Below are positions 12,129-19,553 of a stretch of DNA of 64,000 nucleotides, in pieces. The stretch is from IMG/VR virus record IMGVR_UViG_3300020193_000009, positions 1-64,000 of that record. One strand, written 5' to 3'. This stretch comes from a virus. The translations under genes were made by a program, and so were the position numbers. Position 1 is the stretch's first letter. Each line of letters opens with the position of its first letter. The notes under the pieces were generated by a model that was not told the origin of the DNA, made no database searches, and worked only from the letters and a program-made list of their open reading frames with translations.

Positions 12129-13064
12129 TCACTCCATATTTTGTATTTTGTTTGATTTGGCAATAACCATCTCGTATTTATCCGAAATGACCGGCATTGT
12201 ATTTGTATCCAAATAAATATCACCATCACGAATTAATTCAAGTACTTTTGCAGCCATTGAATAATTAATAGAAGCCATATCTATTTCTGGATATCGTTCA
12301 TCATCTCCATCTCCATAATTGTATGGTTGCTCAAGTTTTCTAAATACATCTAACTCTGTAGCATTAGGATTTCTATCTTTTAGATCACACAGCATAGCCC
12401 AAATACTATTAGCTTCGCCATAAAATAACTTTCTGCCTATGATCACCGGCATATTTAAGAAGTTGCAAGCAACTTGTTCAAATAACACTTGTTGATTACT
12501 GTAATACCTTGAAGCTTCAACTATCAAATCTTCTTTCCAATCCAATGCTACTGCCATAGCAAATCCAGCAATACAACCAACAGTGCTACAATTGAATGCT
12601 TTTGTTGTTGAAATAAAAGCACTGTATGTCCTTGTTTCACTATCAAGTGGACTAAGATAATCACAGCTGACTGCACTTACTGTTTCAAATCCATCTAAAC
12701 TAGTTGTTTTCACTTCATCTTCATCATAGTCAGATATGTCTTCAAGGATTCCAAGAAACAACTGCATATTAAAGTGCTTTGAACCGTTAAGTTCAATTGA
12801 TGCAATTAGTTTATTAAAGTTTGTGATATTAAAATCCTTTGGTTTCATCAAAGAAAGATATCCGTTATTTTGCTCTATAATATCATGCCATTTTTGAACT
12901 ATGTGAGCAACTTCTTCGTCTTCGAAATATTTAAAACCAATATCTTGAATCTCTATATTACAATCGATATAAGTGGTAAAAAGGTCGTTAACTGATGGTT
13001 TAGTTAAGACTATCTGCTCTCTCACTTCTTCGAGTACTTTATTGTTGTTGATAACCGTGCTCAT
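12129..13064 (-). CDS. Paralog of the protein at 10949, unknown function
   Basis: The product has 311 residues. The conserved block is CSTVGCIAGFAMAVALDW followed by FLNMPVIIGRKLFYGEANSIWAM. The N-terminal half is acidic and contains an insertion relative to the paralog. The start follows CAGGAGAAAATAA. Pattern and local duplication suggest accessory phage proteins under diversification; no reaction can be named. Confidence 0.7.
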   Translation of the reverse strand: MSTVINNNKVLEEVREQIVLTKPSVNDLFTTYIDCNIEIQDIGFKYFEDEEVAHIVQKWHDIIEQNNGYLSLMKPKDFNITNFNKLIASIELNGSKHFNMQLFLGILEDISDYDEDEVKTTSLDGFETVSAVSCDYLSPLDSETRTYSAFISTTKAFNCSTVGCIAGFAMAVALDWKEDLIVEASRYYSNQQVLFEQVACNFLNMPVIIGRKLFYGEANSIWAMLCDLKDRNPNATELDVFRKLEQPYNYGDGDDERYPEIDMASINYSMAAKVLELIRDGDIYLDTNTMPVISDKYEMVIAKSNKIQNME

Positions 13065-13093
13065 TTATTTTCTCCTGTTGTTTGTTGATTTAC

Positions 13094-13258
13094 TTAATCG
13101 TTATATTCGTTTGGATATTCGTATTCTTCCCAATATTCAGTTAAGTTACTAACTTTTGTTTTGTACCAGCACCCACAATATCTACAATAAAAATGTGCTA
13201 TTTCACCCATTATTGTAAACACGCCATTTTGTTCGTAACAGCCGGGGCAATTAATCAT
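13094..13258 (-). CDS. Small zinc-ribbon-like protein, 54 residues
   Basis: A short ORF with CPGC near the N-terminus and CRYCGCWY about 20 residues later: two cysteine pairs typical of a zinc ribbon, followed by an acidic aromatic tail. It overlaps the stop of the gene at 13255 by 4 bp (ATGA type). About 30 nt separate it from the next start. Confidence 0.6.
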   Translation of the reverse strand: MINCPGCYEQNGVFTIMGEIAHFYCRYCGCWYKTKVSNLTEYWEEYEYPNEYND

Positions 13259-13461
13259 ATATCTACCTCATAATAATCACTATCTTCTGGCACACTGTGT
13301 GCAACTGTTTTCATCACAGAAATGTCTGTAATCTGTGTACCTTTAATTGATTTCATATAATCTACTTGATGGCGTACAAATTGATAACCTGAATACAGGG
13401 TTCTAATTTGTAAAATTTTATCGTTATGCCATAATATAATTGCGTAGTTGTCTTTTTCCAT
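13255..13461 (-). CDS. Small protein, unknown function
   Basis: The product has 68 residues, mostly strand-like (YAIILWHNDKILQIRTLYSGYQFV), with an acidic C-terminus. The start follows CTGGAGAGTAGC and is one base from the upstream stop. Not recognised. Confidence 0.65.
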   Translation of the reverse strand: MEKDNYAIILWHNDKILQIRTLYSGYQFVRHQVDYMKSIKGTQITDISVMKTVAHSVPEDSDYYEVDI

Positions 13462-13462
13462 G

Positions 13463-13828
13463 CTACTCTCCAGAGTTGATAATTGCTTGATAGTTTCTCA
13501 CTAATGGCATAATGCTAATAAGTTCATCGTCATTAAATCCAATTAATTCACCTCCTCCGTCACCTTTTGTTAAAATAACATCACCAACAATTATTCTATT
13601 TGTTCTCCATGCTGCAAAAAAGTTTATATCTAAACCTTTTATTAAACCTTCTTCATCAACAACTACAACTGTATTGTCTGGAAAGAAGGAATTTTCTCCT
13701 CTGTCTAAATTTACAACTTCAATCCAACCATTAATTAAATCATTACATTCATCAAATGTAAGTCCTTCATTATACTTACCTTCATAAATTGAAATTTCAT
13801 TTGTGGTTTTGATTAATATATGTTTCAT
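13463..13828 (-). CDS. DUF3846-like protein
   Basis: The product has 121 residues. The pattern L..LINGWIEVVNLD...(V)VVVDEEGLIKGLDINFFAAW...(I)IVGDVILTKGDGGG matches the DUF3846 family found in phages and plasmids, function unknown. I place the start at ATG 13828 after GGAG; a GTG just before it is in frame. It is the first gene after tRNA-Arg in the direction of transcription. Confidence 0.75.
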   Translation of the reverse strand: MKHILIKTTNEISIYEGKYNEGLTFDECNDLINGWIEVVNLDRGENSFFPDNTVVVVDEEGLIKGLDINFFAAWRTNRIIVGDVILTKGDGGGELIGFNDDELISIMPLVRNYQAIINSGE

Positions 13829-13846
13829 CACTCTCCTTTTTAATAA

Positions 13847-13923
13847 TGGCGTTTCCGATAGGATTTGAACCTATAACCTATAGATTAGAAGTCTATTGCT
13901 CTATCCAATTGAGCTACGGAAAC
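13847..13923 (-). tRNA. tRNA-Arg (anticodon UCU)
   Basis: Complete cloverleaf: acceptor GTTTCCG/CGGAAAC, D arm GCTC/GAGC, anticodon stem ATAGA/TCTAT with loop CTTCTAA (anticodon TCT), T arm ATAGG-TTCAAAT-CCTAT, discriminator G and an encoded CCA. It reads AGA, a codon common in AT-rich genes like those on the minus strand. Confidence 0.95.
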
Positions 13924-13971
13924 AAAAACCACGCAAAATAAGTGTCTCAGCACTTTATTATTTTGCGTGGT
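13924..13971 (-). terminator. Hairpin with T run between gene and tRNA-Arg
   Basis: A 12-bp stem ACCACGCAAAAT/ATTTTGCGTGGT with inner AAGTG/CACTT and loop is followed on the minus strand by TTTTT. It lies downstream of the gene at 13991 and directly before the tRNA. It is either a terminator or a processing hairpin; if it terminates, the tRNA must rely on read-through or its own promoter. Confidence 0.7.
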
Positions 13972-13990
13972 ATCAGGGGGATTGTATAGA

Positions 13991-14587
13991 TTACTTTGTT
14001 GATTTTTCTTGCTCTTGTTGATACTTATCCATCATTTGCCAGAACCTTAAATTTTCTCTCTCAGCATTTTTTTTATGAGCTGCCAGGGTAATAAGATTGC
14101 CTGTAGTTTTATAAACCACTTTGCCAGTATGATAAAACATCCTTCCATCTTTGAAAGTATGTTTCCACTTTTCACCCTCTTCGCCAGACCAAATTATATA
14201 TGATCCATCTTCAATATAATATGCTAGTGCGCAAAGAAAGATATCTTCATTGCCGGTTTTGCTATTATACCAAAGAGAGTTAATTCCTCTTTCATCTTCG
14301 TGTACATCAAACCCAAGACCATGTAATATTTCTTGGAGTGTCTTATACTTTAAGTGATAATCTGCTGGCATCCAACTATACCATTTAGCTGGATGATAAT
14401 CTAATCCATCCGGTCTAATAGATTTTTTGTCTAATTCACCACCATATGAACCACCAGATTTCATTACATCAAAATCTGGGTCTGTATTCAACCAGCATAA
14501 ATTCTTGTATGCTTCATCAAATTTTTCTTTCTTGATGAACACATCATTAGGTGAATAGCATTCATCAATGTTTACATAGTAACCCAT
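13991..14587 (-). CDS. Unknown phage protein, 198 residues
   Basis: A soluble protein with conserved-looking segments GYYVNIDECYSP, YSWMPADY, ILHGLGFDVHEDERGINSLWYNSK. Proteins with this layout occur in other phages as far as I recall, without known function. The start follows GAAGATAAAAC. It ends 20 nt before the hairpin at 13971. Confidence 0.65.
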   Translation of the reverse strand: MGYYVNIDECYSPNDVFIKKEKFDEAYKNLCWLNTDPDFDVMKSGGSYGGELDKKSIRPDGLDYHPAKWYSWMPADYHLKYKTLQEILHGLGFDVHEDERGINSLWYNSKTGNEDIFLCALAYYIEDGSYIIWSGEEGEKWKHTFKDGRMFYHTGKVVYKTTGNLITLAAHKKNAERENLRFWQMMDKYQQEQEKSTK

Positions 14588-14610
14588 GTTTTATCTTCTT
14601 TCTTTTGTTG

Positions 14611-15141
14611 TTATAATGACCAGTGACTAGCGCCACCGTTATCGTATAAATATCTTGCTACTTTAAGATTACAATCAACATCAAACAGACCATTAATTGA
14701 TGTTCCACAAATGTTTTTTGTAACTGTTTTCCAAGTCGAATTAACTTGCAGCAATCCTAAATCACTCGAGCCATCTTTATTCAATGTGGTATTGTGTGCT
14801 TTAGGATTACATCTACTTTCACGCCACGCTATATAAGAAAATAGCTTTGGTGGTAAGCCATACTCAACAAATTTAGACTCCCATTCAGGACATCTTTCAG
14901 ACTTGTCTCTTGGGATTCTATTCTTTGTAATTTGCTCAACTTTTGCCATTGGCAATGTTGTTGTAGTAGATGTAGTAGATGTAGTAGATGTTGTAGTGAT
15001 TGTTGTTTCTTCAACAATTACAACTTCAACAACAGATTGTTTTTGGTAAGAATCTTCTACTACTGTTTTTGTAATGATAGCGCCTGCAAAAGCGCCATAT
15101 ATTAAGCCTATAATTGCTATATAAGGCTGTGATTGAAACAT
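14611..15141 (-). CDS. Membrane-anchored lytic transglycosylase (SLT/lysozyme-like)
   Basis: The product has 176 residues. A membrane span lies at about residues 7-25, then a Thr/Ser-rich linker (about 46-62), then an SLT-type domain: YIAWRESRCNPKA (catalytic Glu about 108), SDLGLLQVNSTW, and C-terminal helices. It should cleave murein glycan strands outside the membrane, for lysis or for DNA entry. The domain is short, as in small resuscitation-factor-like and phage enzymes. The start has GGAGGAAATATT. The linker is coded by a short TAGTAGATG-type microsatellite, which may vary in length. Confidence 0.8.
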   Translation of the reverse strand: MFQSQPYIAIIGLIYGAFAGAIITKTVVEDSYQKQSVVEVVIVEETTITTTSTTSTTSTTTTLPMAKVEQITKNRIPRDKSERCPEWESKFVEYGLPPKLFSYIAWRESRCNPKAHNTTLNKDGSSDLGLLQVNSTWKTVTKNICGTSINGLFDVDCNLKVARYLYDNGGASHWSL

Positions 15142-15280
15142 AATATTTCCTCCATAGTTTGGTTTTGCGTTTTATCGCATTAGCATTTCTAAGAAAAGAA
15201 ACGTCAGTAAATCAACAACTTTACTTACGAATCTTGGCTTTCACTTTATATAGAACCTCCATTGTTAGTTTTATGATAAG

Positions 15281-15357
15281 TGCTGGCGATGAGACTTGAA
15301 CTCATATGTCACCAGTTAATCTTTCTACACTTTATAAGAGTGAGGGTATACGCCAGC
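15281..15357 (-). tRNA. tRNA-like sequence with abnormal core
   Basis: The acceptor stem (GCTGGCG/CGCCAGC), discriminator A and T arm (ATGAG-TTCAAGT-CTCAT) are perfect. The 45 nt between them do not fold as D and anticodon arms. The only stem is CACT-CTTATAA-AGTG, which as an anticodon arm would give TAT (Ile) but leaves no D arm and a 20-nt variable region. No CCA follows. It is a decayed tRNA, an unusual tRNA, or a tRNA mimic. Confidence 0.4.
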
Positions 15358-15365
15358 TTTGGCTA

Positions 15366-15746
15366 TTAGTTATCCTCTTCAAATAGATCGTCTAATTCTA
15401 TTAGAGTCATCAGCTCTTTGTGTTTACTTGGCTTGTTAGACATATTTTCCGAAAGTAGTGGTCTAATATAATTATTGTAGTGAATTGTGTACACATTTCT
15501 TACATCACTAATATTTGCATTTTGTGCTGCAGCAATTTCCGTAAATATAACATTCATATGTGTCATAAATGCGTATATCAATGCAGGCATAAAGAACGGA
15601 TTATCTCCGTAATCGGCACTAATTGAATTGAATAATGTCTCCAGAATTTTTTTGTTATCTTCCGGTTCATTATCATCAGCATTAGCAAATGTGGTAAACA
15701 GTTGTAATGCAATGTCTGTGTACAGGAATTCATCTTTATTGTTCAT
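15366..15746 (-). CDS. Acidic helical protein, unknown function
   Basis: The product has 126 residues, acidic ends and a hydrophobic helical centre (FFMPALIYAFMTHMNVIFTEIAAA, about residues 50-73) that is probably buried rather than membrane-spanning. It ends 9 nt before the tRNA-like sequence. Not recognised. Confidence 0.65.
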   Translation of the reverse strand: MNNKDEFLYTDIALQLFTTFANADDNEPEDNKKILETLFNSISADYGDNPFFMPALIYAFMTHMNVIFTEIAAAQNANISDVRNVYTIHYNNYIRPLLSENMSNKPSKHKELMTLIELDDLFEEDN

Positions 15747-15752
15747 AATTTT

Positions 15753-15941
15753 TTATCTATATTCACTAAGTACATAATATGTATAAACATCTCGATTAGA
15801 GATTAACCATTCTAGCATAGTTATCTCGTTTTGTCTAGTAAGATATTCAATTACATACTGAAATGAGTATATATTTCCTCCTTCTTTGGAAATTTGTTTT
15901 GTTATTTCTTTTAGTTTTGTTGGTATAATTGTTTGTTTCAT
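15753..15941 (-). CDS. Small protein starting just after tRNA-Leu
   Basis: The product has 62 residues, mixed helix (TKQISKEGGNIYSFQYVIEYLTRQ). The ATG at 15941 lies 3 nt beyond the discriminator base of tRNA-Leu, and there is no room for a ribosome-binding site outside the tRNA. Cleavage at the tRNA 3' end would leave an almost leaderless mRNA. Function unknown. Confidence 0.6.
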   Translation of the reverse strand: MKQTIIPTKLKEITKQISKEGGNIYSFQYVIEYLTRQNEITMLEWLISNRDVYTYYVLSEYR

Positions 15942-15944
15942 ATG

Positions 15945-16017
15945 TGGGTGTGATGGGTTTCGAACCCATACTTTATTGATTTTAAGTCAATTGCCTCTGC
16001 CGTTGGGCTACACACCC
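15945..16017 (-). tRNA. tRNA-Leu (anticodon UAA), short variable loop
   Basis: Complete cloverleaf: acceptor GGGTGTG/CACACCC, D arm GCC/GGC, anticodon stem ATTGA/TCAAT with loop CTTAAAA (anticodon TAA), variable loop of 5 nt, T arm ATGGG-TTCGAAA-CCCAT, discriminator A, no encoded CCA. Leu tRNAs of bacteria normally have a long variable arm, so identity is by anticodon only. Confidence 0.85.
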
Positions 16018-16023
16018 TAACAA

Positions 16024-16356
16024 TTATTCCACATCTTCTTCCATTTGCTTTGTTAATTCCATTATGTCAGATGGTGATTCACCTTTCTGTATTAGATCAT
16101 TATGATAAGCTACATTCTTTGTTATCTCCCTAATTGATACAGAATGTGGATTATAAAAGTATTCTTTAACTATCCCGGGCTGTTTTTCACCAACAGAATA
16201 TTCAAATATTCTTGCGTTCCAATTATCCGGCTTAAAACCGTGTAATCTTTCACAAACTCTGTTAGCAATTGCTACAGCTTCAATTACAGTAGATGTATCT
16301 TCTACTCTAACTGGAAATCGATACTCAACTATGTAATAGTTATCGAATTTCGGCAT
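16024..16356 (-). CDS. Small protein with DpnD/PcfM-like segment
   Basis: The product has 110 residues. The N-terminus YYIVEYRFPVRVEDTSTVIEAVAIANRVC has the same strand-strand-helix arrangement as the products at 7606, 7934 and 10710. The C-terminus is acidic (SPSDIMELTKQMEEDVE). The start is one base from the stop of the small gene at 16357. Function unknown. Confidence 0.65.
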   Translation of the reverse strand: MPKFDNYYIVEYRFPVRVEDTSTVIEAVAIANRVCERLHGFKPDNWNARIFEYSVGEKQPGIVKEYFYNPHSVSIREITKNVAYHNDLIQKGESPSDIMELTKQMEEDVE

Positions 16357-16485
16357 CTACAATCCTTTGCCAACATAGAATAATAATACAAAGAATGGTA
16401 ATGCTAATATCCAAAGACCACAAATTAATAATAGGAAAAGACCAATTGGAAGGAATATGAACTTCAATACTTGCTCTTCGGTCAT
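16357..16485 (-). CDS. Small two-span membrane protein, 42 residues
   Basis: Begins MTEEQVLK, then is nearly all hydrophobic with two possible helices (FIFLPIGLFLLLICGLWIL and ALPFFVLLFYVG) and ends GKGL. It overlaps the end of the GHKL gene by 4 bp. It could be holin-like, since the transglycosylase gene is about 1.2 kb downstream, but tiny hydrophobic proteins occur throughout this block. Confidence 0.55.
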   Translation of the reverse strand: MTEEQVLKFIFLPIGLFLLLICGLWILALPFFVLLFYVGKGL

Positions 16486-18137
16486 TTCAACTCCTTTATG
16501 AAAATGCTATCATCTTTTAGTGGACTAAAGAATGCGTTTGTAATAGATAAAGAAATATTATCATCACAGGGTGTCAGACTACCAATAAGATTACTTACAA
16601 TTTCATTTGACTTAACTAAGAATGTCTTAGTGCCAACATTTACAATTGAACCGTCAAGTATATCTGATTTCTGAATCTTGAAATTTAAACCTTGCAAATA
16701 TGGTAGATCAGATATCTTAACTTTGATATCACGACTACCTTTCTTCACATTGAGCACTTTTGCCTTGTAGTTTTTAACCATCAACTCTCCGATTCTTTTA
16801 TCTGCTAGGTCTCTAAAATCTGGATGACTATCACTCATACCTGTTGAGTAATGATCAAATTCATGAACTAATGTACCAACAATGCCTTCAATTGATGAAG
16901 TTTTAGCGTGAGACTTTGTTATCAAAATTTGTCTTTGAGAAATAGGTTGTCTTGAATTTATGGTAAGACCAAGAATTTCTACAGAGTTTGGTGAAAATAA
17001 AGCAACTTTCTTTTCCATATCAATAAATTCAGGGATGTAGTCGCCAACTATCTTCATTGCTTGTACAAAATTTGGGTATTCTTCATAATCATAAGACAAA
17101 TCATATGATAGTTCTTGACCAGCAATTACAGCAAGTGTTTTTACACCGGCAGATTTTAAGATCATATAAAGATTATCTGATTTACACCTAATTGGCACAT
17201 AATCAAGTTCTTTTACTTTCCTATCAACTCCGGGGATAGTATACTCTAATAAACCCAGCAATACTGCTTTTTCACCAAACTTATTGGTGAATCTTTCTTG
17301 CCACATTTTACTTGCCTTAAGATATTCAAATGCTGTACTTGGAAATGACCAAAACTCAGTAGAATTTGAATCATATGGATTATCTCCAATTGTGTTTTGT
17401 AACACTTCATCAATTGCTTCTTTATTAGTCATTGAAACAATTGCTCTAGCAATATCATATTGAAGACCGTAATAGTTTGCAAGTTTTCGTTCTTCATTCA
17501 ACTTAGCAGACTTTACATTGTAATGAAAATAGCTTGTTTCTTGTTCATCTTCATGAACTAATACACTCTTGCAATATATAGCCAAATTCCCGTAGTTATT
17601 TTTTAAGATGGAAATATCATCATCGAAGCGATGAAAAACTGGAGTGTTGTCACAATAATAATATTCATGTCTTGAAGCAATACTTCTCATTTCAGGAGTT
17701 GCTGAAATAAATACAGAAAACTCTCCATAATGATGTTTAGCTTCTCTTACAATTTCAAAACCCCAATCTGATGGAGTTATGGCGCTGTCTTTAGCATTGC
17801 TAACAACTTCTCGATAAATTTGCCATTCAGACTCCCAAGAAAGTCTGCCAGCATCAACCGTAAATGAAGATGGAATTTTGTTTATTCCATAGTCGTAATG
17901 AATGACTTCAATACCTTTAATATTAACTGGGGTGTATCGTAGTTCATACAACCCATCTTCATCTTCACCAAAAATTGCAAAATCAATTTCTTTTCTCAGT
18001 GCTAGAATTGGTGCATATTTAATACCGGAACCAAATTGACCAATTGTTTCATCATCATCACGCTTAGTAGATAGACCAAGATATTGCAAATGCAGCCTGT
18101 TTACTCCATCTGATTTATTCCATACCCTGATATACAT
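16482..18137 (-). CDS. GHKL-type ATPase fused to an HEFDH metallopeptidase-like domain
   Basis: The product has 551 residues. The N-terminus has TIGQFGSGIKYAPILALR (about 31-48), like the G1 box of GHKL (Hsp90/MutL/histidine kinase) ATP-binding domains. The region EWQIYREVVSNAKDSA (about 110) could be the N-box helix, although this order is unusual. A second part has VGTLVHEFDHYSTGMSDSH (about 420-440): HExxH with further Asp/His, as in zinc peptidases. The C-terminus is beta-rich. The start follows AAGGAGATAT. Target and role are unknown. Confidence 0.6.
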   Translation of the reverse strand: MYIRVWNKSDGVNRLHLQYLGLSTKRDDDETIGQFGSGIKYAPILALRKEIDFAIFGEDEDGLYELRYTPVNIKGIEVIHYDYGINKIPSSFTVDAGRLSWESEWQIYREVVSNAKDSAITPSDWGFEIVREAKHHYGEFSVFISATPEMRSIASRHEYYYCDNTPVFHRFDDDISILKNNYGNLAIYCKSVLVHEDEQETSYFHYNVKSAKLNEERKLANYYGLQYDIARAIVSMTNKEAIDEVLQNTIGDNPYDSNSTEFWSFPSTAFEYLKASKMWQERFTNKFGEKAVLLGLLEYTIPGVDRKVKELDYVPIRCKSDNLYMILKSAGVKTLAVIAGQELSYDLSYDYEEYPNFVQAMKIVGDYIPEFIDMEKKVALFSPNSVEILGLTINSRQPISQRQILITKSHAKTSSIEGIVGTLVHEFDHYSTGMSDSHPDFRDLADKRIGELMVKNYKAKVLNVKKGSRDIKVKISDLPYLQGLNFKIQKSDILDGSIVNVGTKTFLVKSNEIVSNLIGSLTPCDDNISLSITNAFFSPLKDDSIFIKELK

Positions 18138-18146
18138 ATATCTCCT

Positions 18147-19037
18147 TTAGTTGAGTATTTTTTGATTTACTGCATTAATAAATTCATCACGAACATAAGC
18201 TTTTACATTATCAGAAAGCTCAAGTTTGTTAATAAAATCTCGTACATCTGCAACACTTAATTTTGGATCAAAGCCATCAACTTCTCTTCCATCAACTAAA
18301 TGTGCATCAACTACATCTTCTTTTGGTTTAAGGTATTCATCTCTGTTGGCAAGATACTTCTGCTTTTCTTCTTCAATAACTTTCTTAGTGACATTCTCAG
18401 ATACAGTAGTTATCAGTTTAACAAGATCAATAACCATTGTATCTAAACGTGGAAATTTTATCAGATCAACACTGCCTTCTTGAATCTTGTCCAAATGCAA
18501 TGAAATATCTGAATTAACAGTATGGCAAATAGCATTCCAAACTGATTTACCAAGTGAACAAAGATTTGCTGGATTTTGACCTTGATATGAATCAAGTTGA
18601 TTTTCAATCCATTCTTCTGTTACTTCAGAATCTTGTGCATTGGTAATTGCATTATTAACATCGCTTTCAATTGTATCCCATACATTATCTGAATTAAGAT
18701 AGTCAGACATTTTATCTTCAATTTGGTATGCAACTACACTTTCAACATTGTCTTTAACCAGTAATTCAACATCATCTGAAATAGATTCCTTCATTTGCTC
18801 ATAGACAACATCAATGAATTTCTCGTCTTTTGCCAAAGCATCTATAGCTACTTTTACTGGGACTGTGAGAGTAACTATGTGAGCAAATTCTTTGTCTAGA
18901 TTGTCAATTACTTGCATTTCGTTTTCCATTTTATTCTCCTCTTGGTGTTTTATTGTAGTTGTAATTACATTTCCAGCAGCCTCTGTTCTTTCAAGATGCT
19001 CTGTTTGTTTCATATCATAGGTATCTCTACTTGTCAT
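18147..19037 (-). CDS. Long helical acidic protein, unknown function
   Basis: About 296 residues from ATG 19037 (AGGAGAAAAA upstream). A second in-frame start at 18929 has an equally good site (GAGGAGAATAAA), so two products are possible. The protein is acidic and helical with periodic hydrophobics (FIDVVYEQMKESISDDVELLVKDNVESVV). No domain recognised. It precedes the GHKL ATPase gene by 9 nt and may act with it; that is inference from position. Confidence 0.6.
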   Translation of the reverse strand: MTSRDTYDMKQTEHLERTEAAGNVITTTIKHQEENKMENEMQVIDNLDKEFAHIVTLTVPVKVAIDALAKDEKFIDVVYEQMKESISDDVELLVKDNVESVVAYQIEDKMSDYLNSDNVWDTIESDVNNAITNAQDSEVTEEWIENQLDSYQGQNPANLCSLGKSVWNAICHTVNSDISLHLDKIQEGSVDLIKFPRLDTMVIDLVKLITTVSENVTKKVIEEEKQKYLANRDEYLKPKEDVVDAHLVDGREVDGFDPKLSVADVRDFINKLELSDNVKAYVRDEFINAVNQKILN

Positions 19038-19060
19038 TTTTTCTCCTGTCTCAAGAAACA

Positions 19061-19534
19061 TCACCTATAAGCATGACCATACATATCATAAAACCAATTA
19101 GCATATTCATACATATTTGAGTTTTCTGGGACTATCATTGATGCACCATCAAACCAATCTTGGTAATGATACACAACGTTATCAATATCTTCTTCGTCAG
19201 GATATCCTGACAAGAATATCTCAATAAAATCAGCTGGACCACCCCAACTAAATTGAACTTTAATTACTCTGTGACAAGATACGCCAATTGGGAACTCGTC
19301 AAGACTAGTTTCTGTATACTCGTGATTTTTATGTTGCTCTTCAATAAATTTACTTACTTCATCTTCAGTTGGCTCTTCGCCAGATGAAGTAGTTACTTTT
19401 TCGATAAACTCTTCAACTAACTCTCGAAGTTGTTCATCAAATTCTCCGTTAACCATTGCTGTCATTTCTTTAATCATTTGGTCGCGGGATTCAAACTTTT
19501 CTTGAATCAGTTCTAGACAAGTTTTTTTTTCCAT
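19061..19534 (-). CDS. Unknown phage protein with FSWGGPADF motif
   Basis: The product has 157 residues. The N-terminal half is an acidic helix; the C-terminal half has VQFSWGGPADFIEIFLSGYPD and ends YDMYGHAYR. I remember similar SWGGP(A/S)D segments in hypothetical phage proteins, but no function. Start with AAGGAGAGTTT. It overlaps the extended frame of the next gene by 4 bp. Confidence 0.65.
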   Translation of the reverse strand: MEKKTCLELIQEKFESRDQMIKEMTAMVNGEFDEQLRELVEEFIEKVTTSSGEEPTEDEVSKFIEEQHKNHEYTETSLDEFPIGVSCHRVIKVQFSWGGPADFIEIFLSGYPDEEDIDNVVYHYQDWFDGASMIVPENSNMYEYANWFYDMYGHAYR

Positions 19535-19553
19535 AAACTCTCCTTAATTTGCA

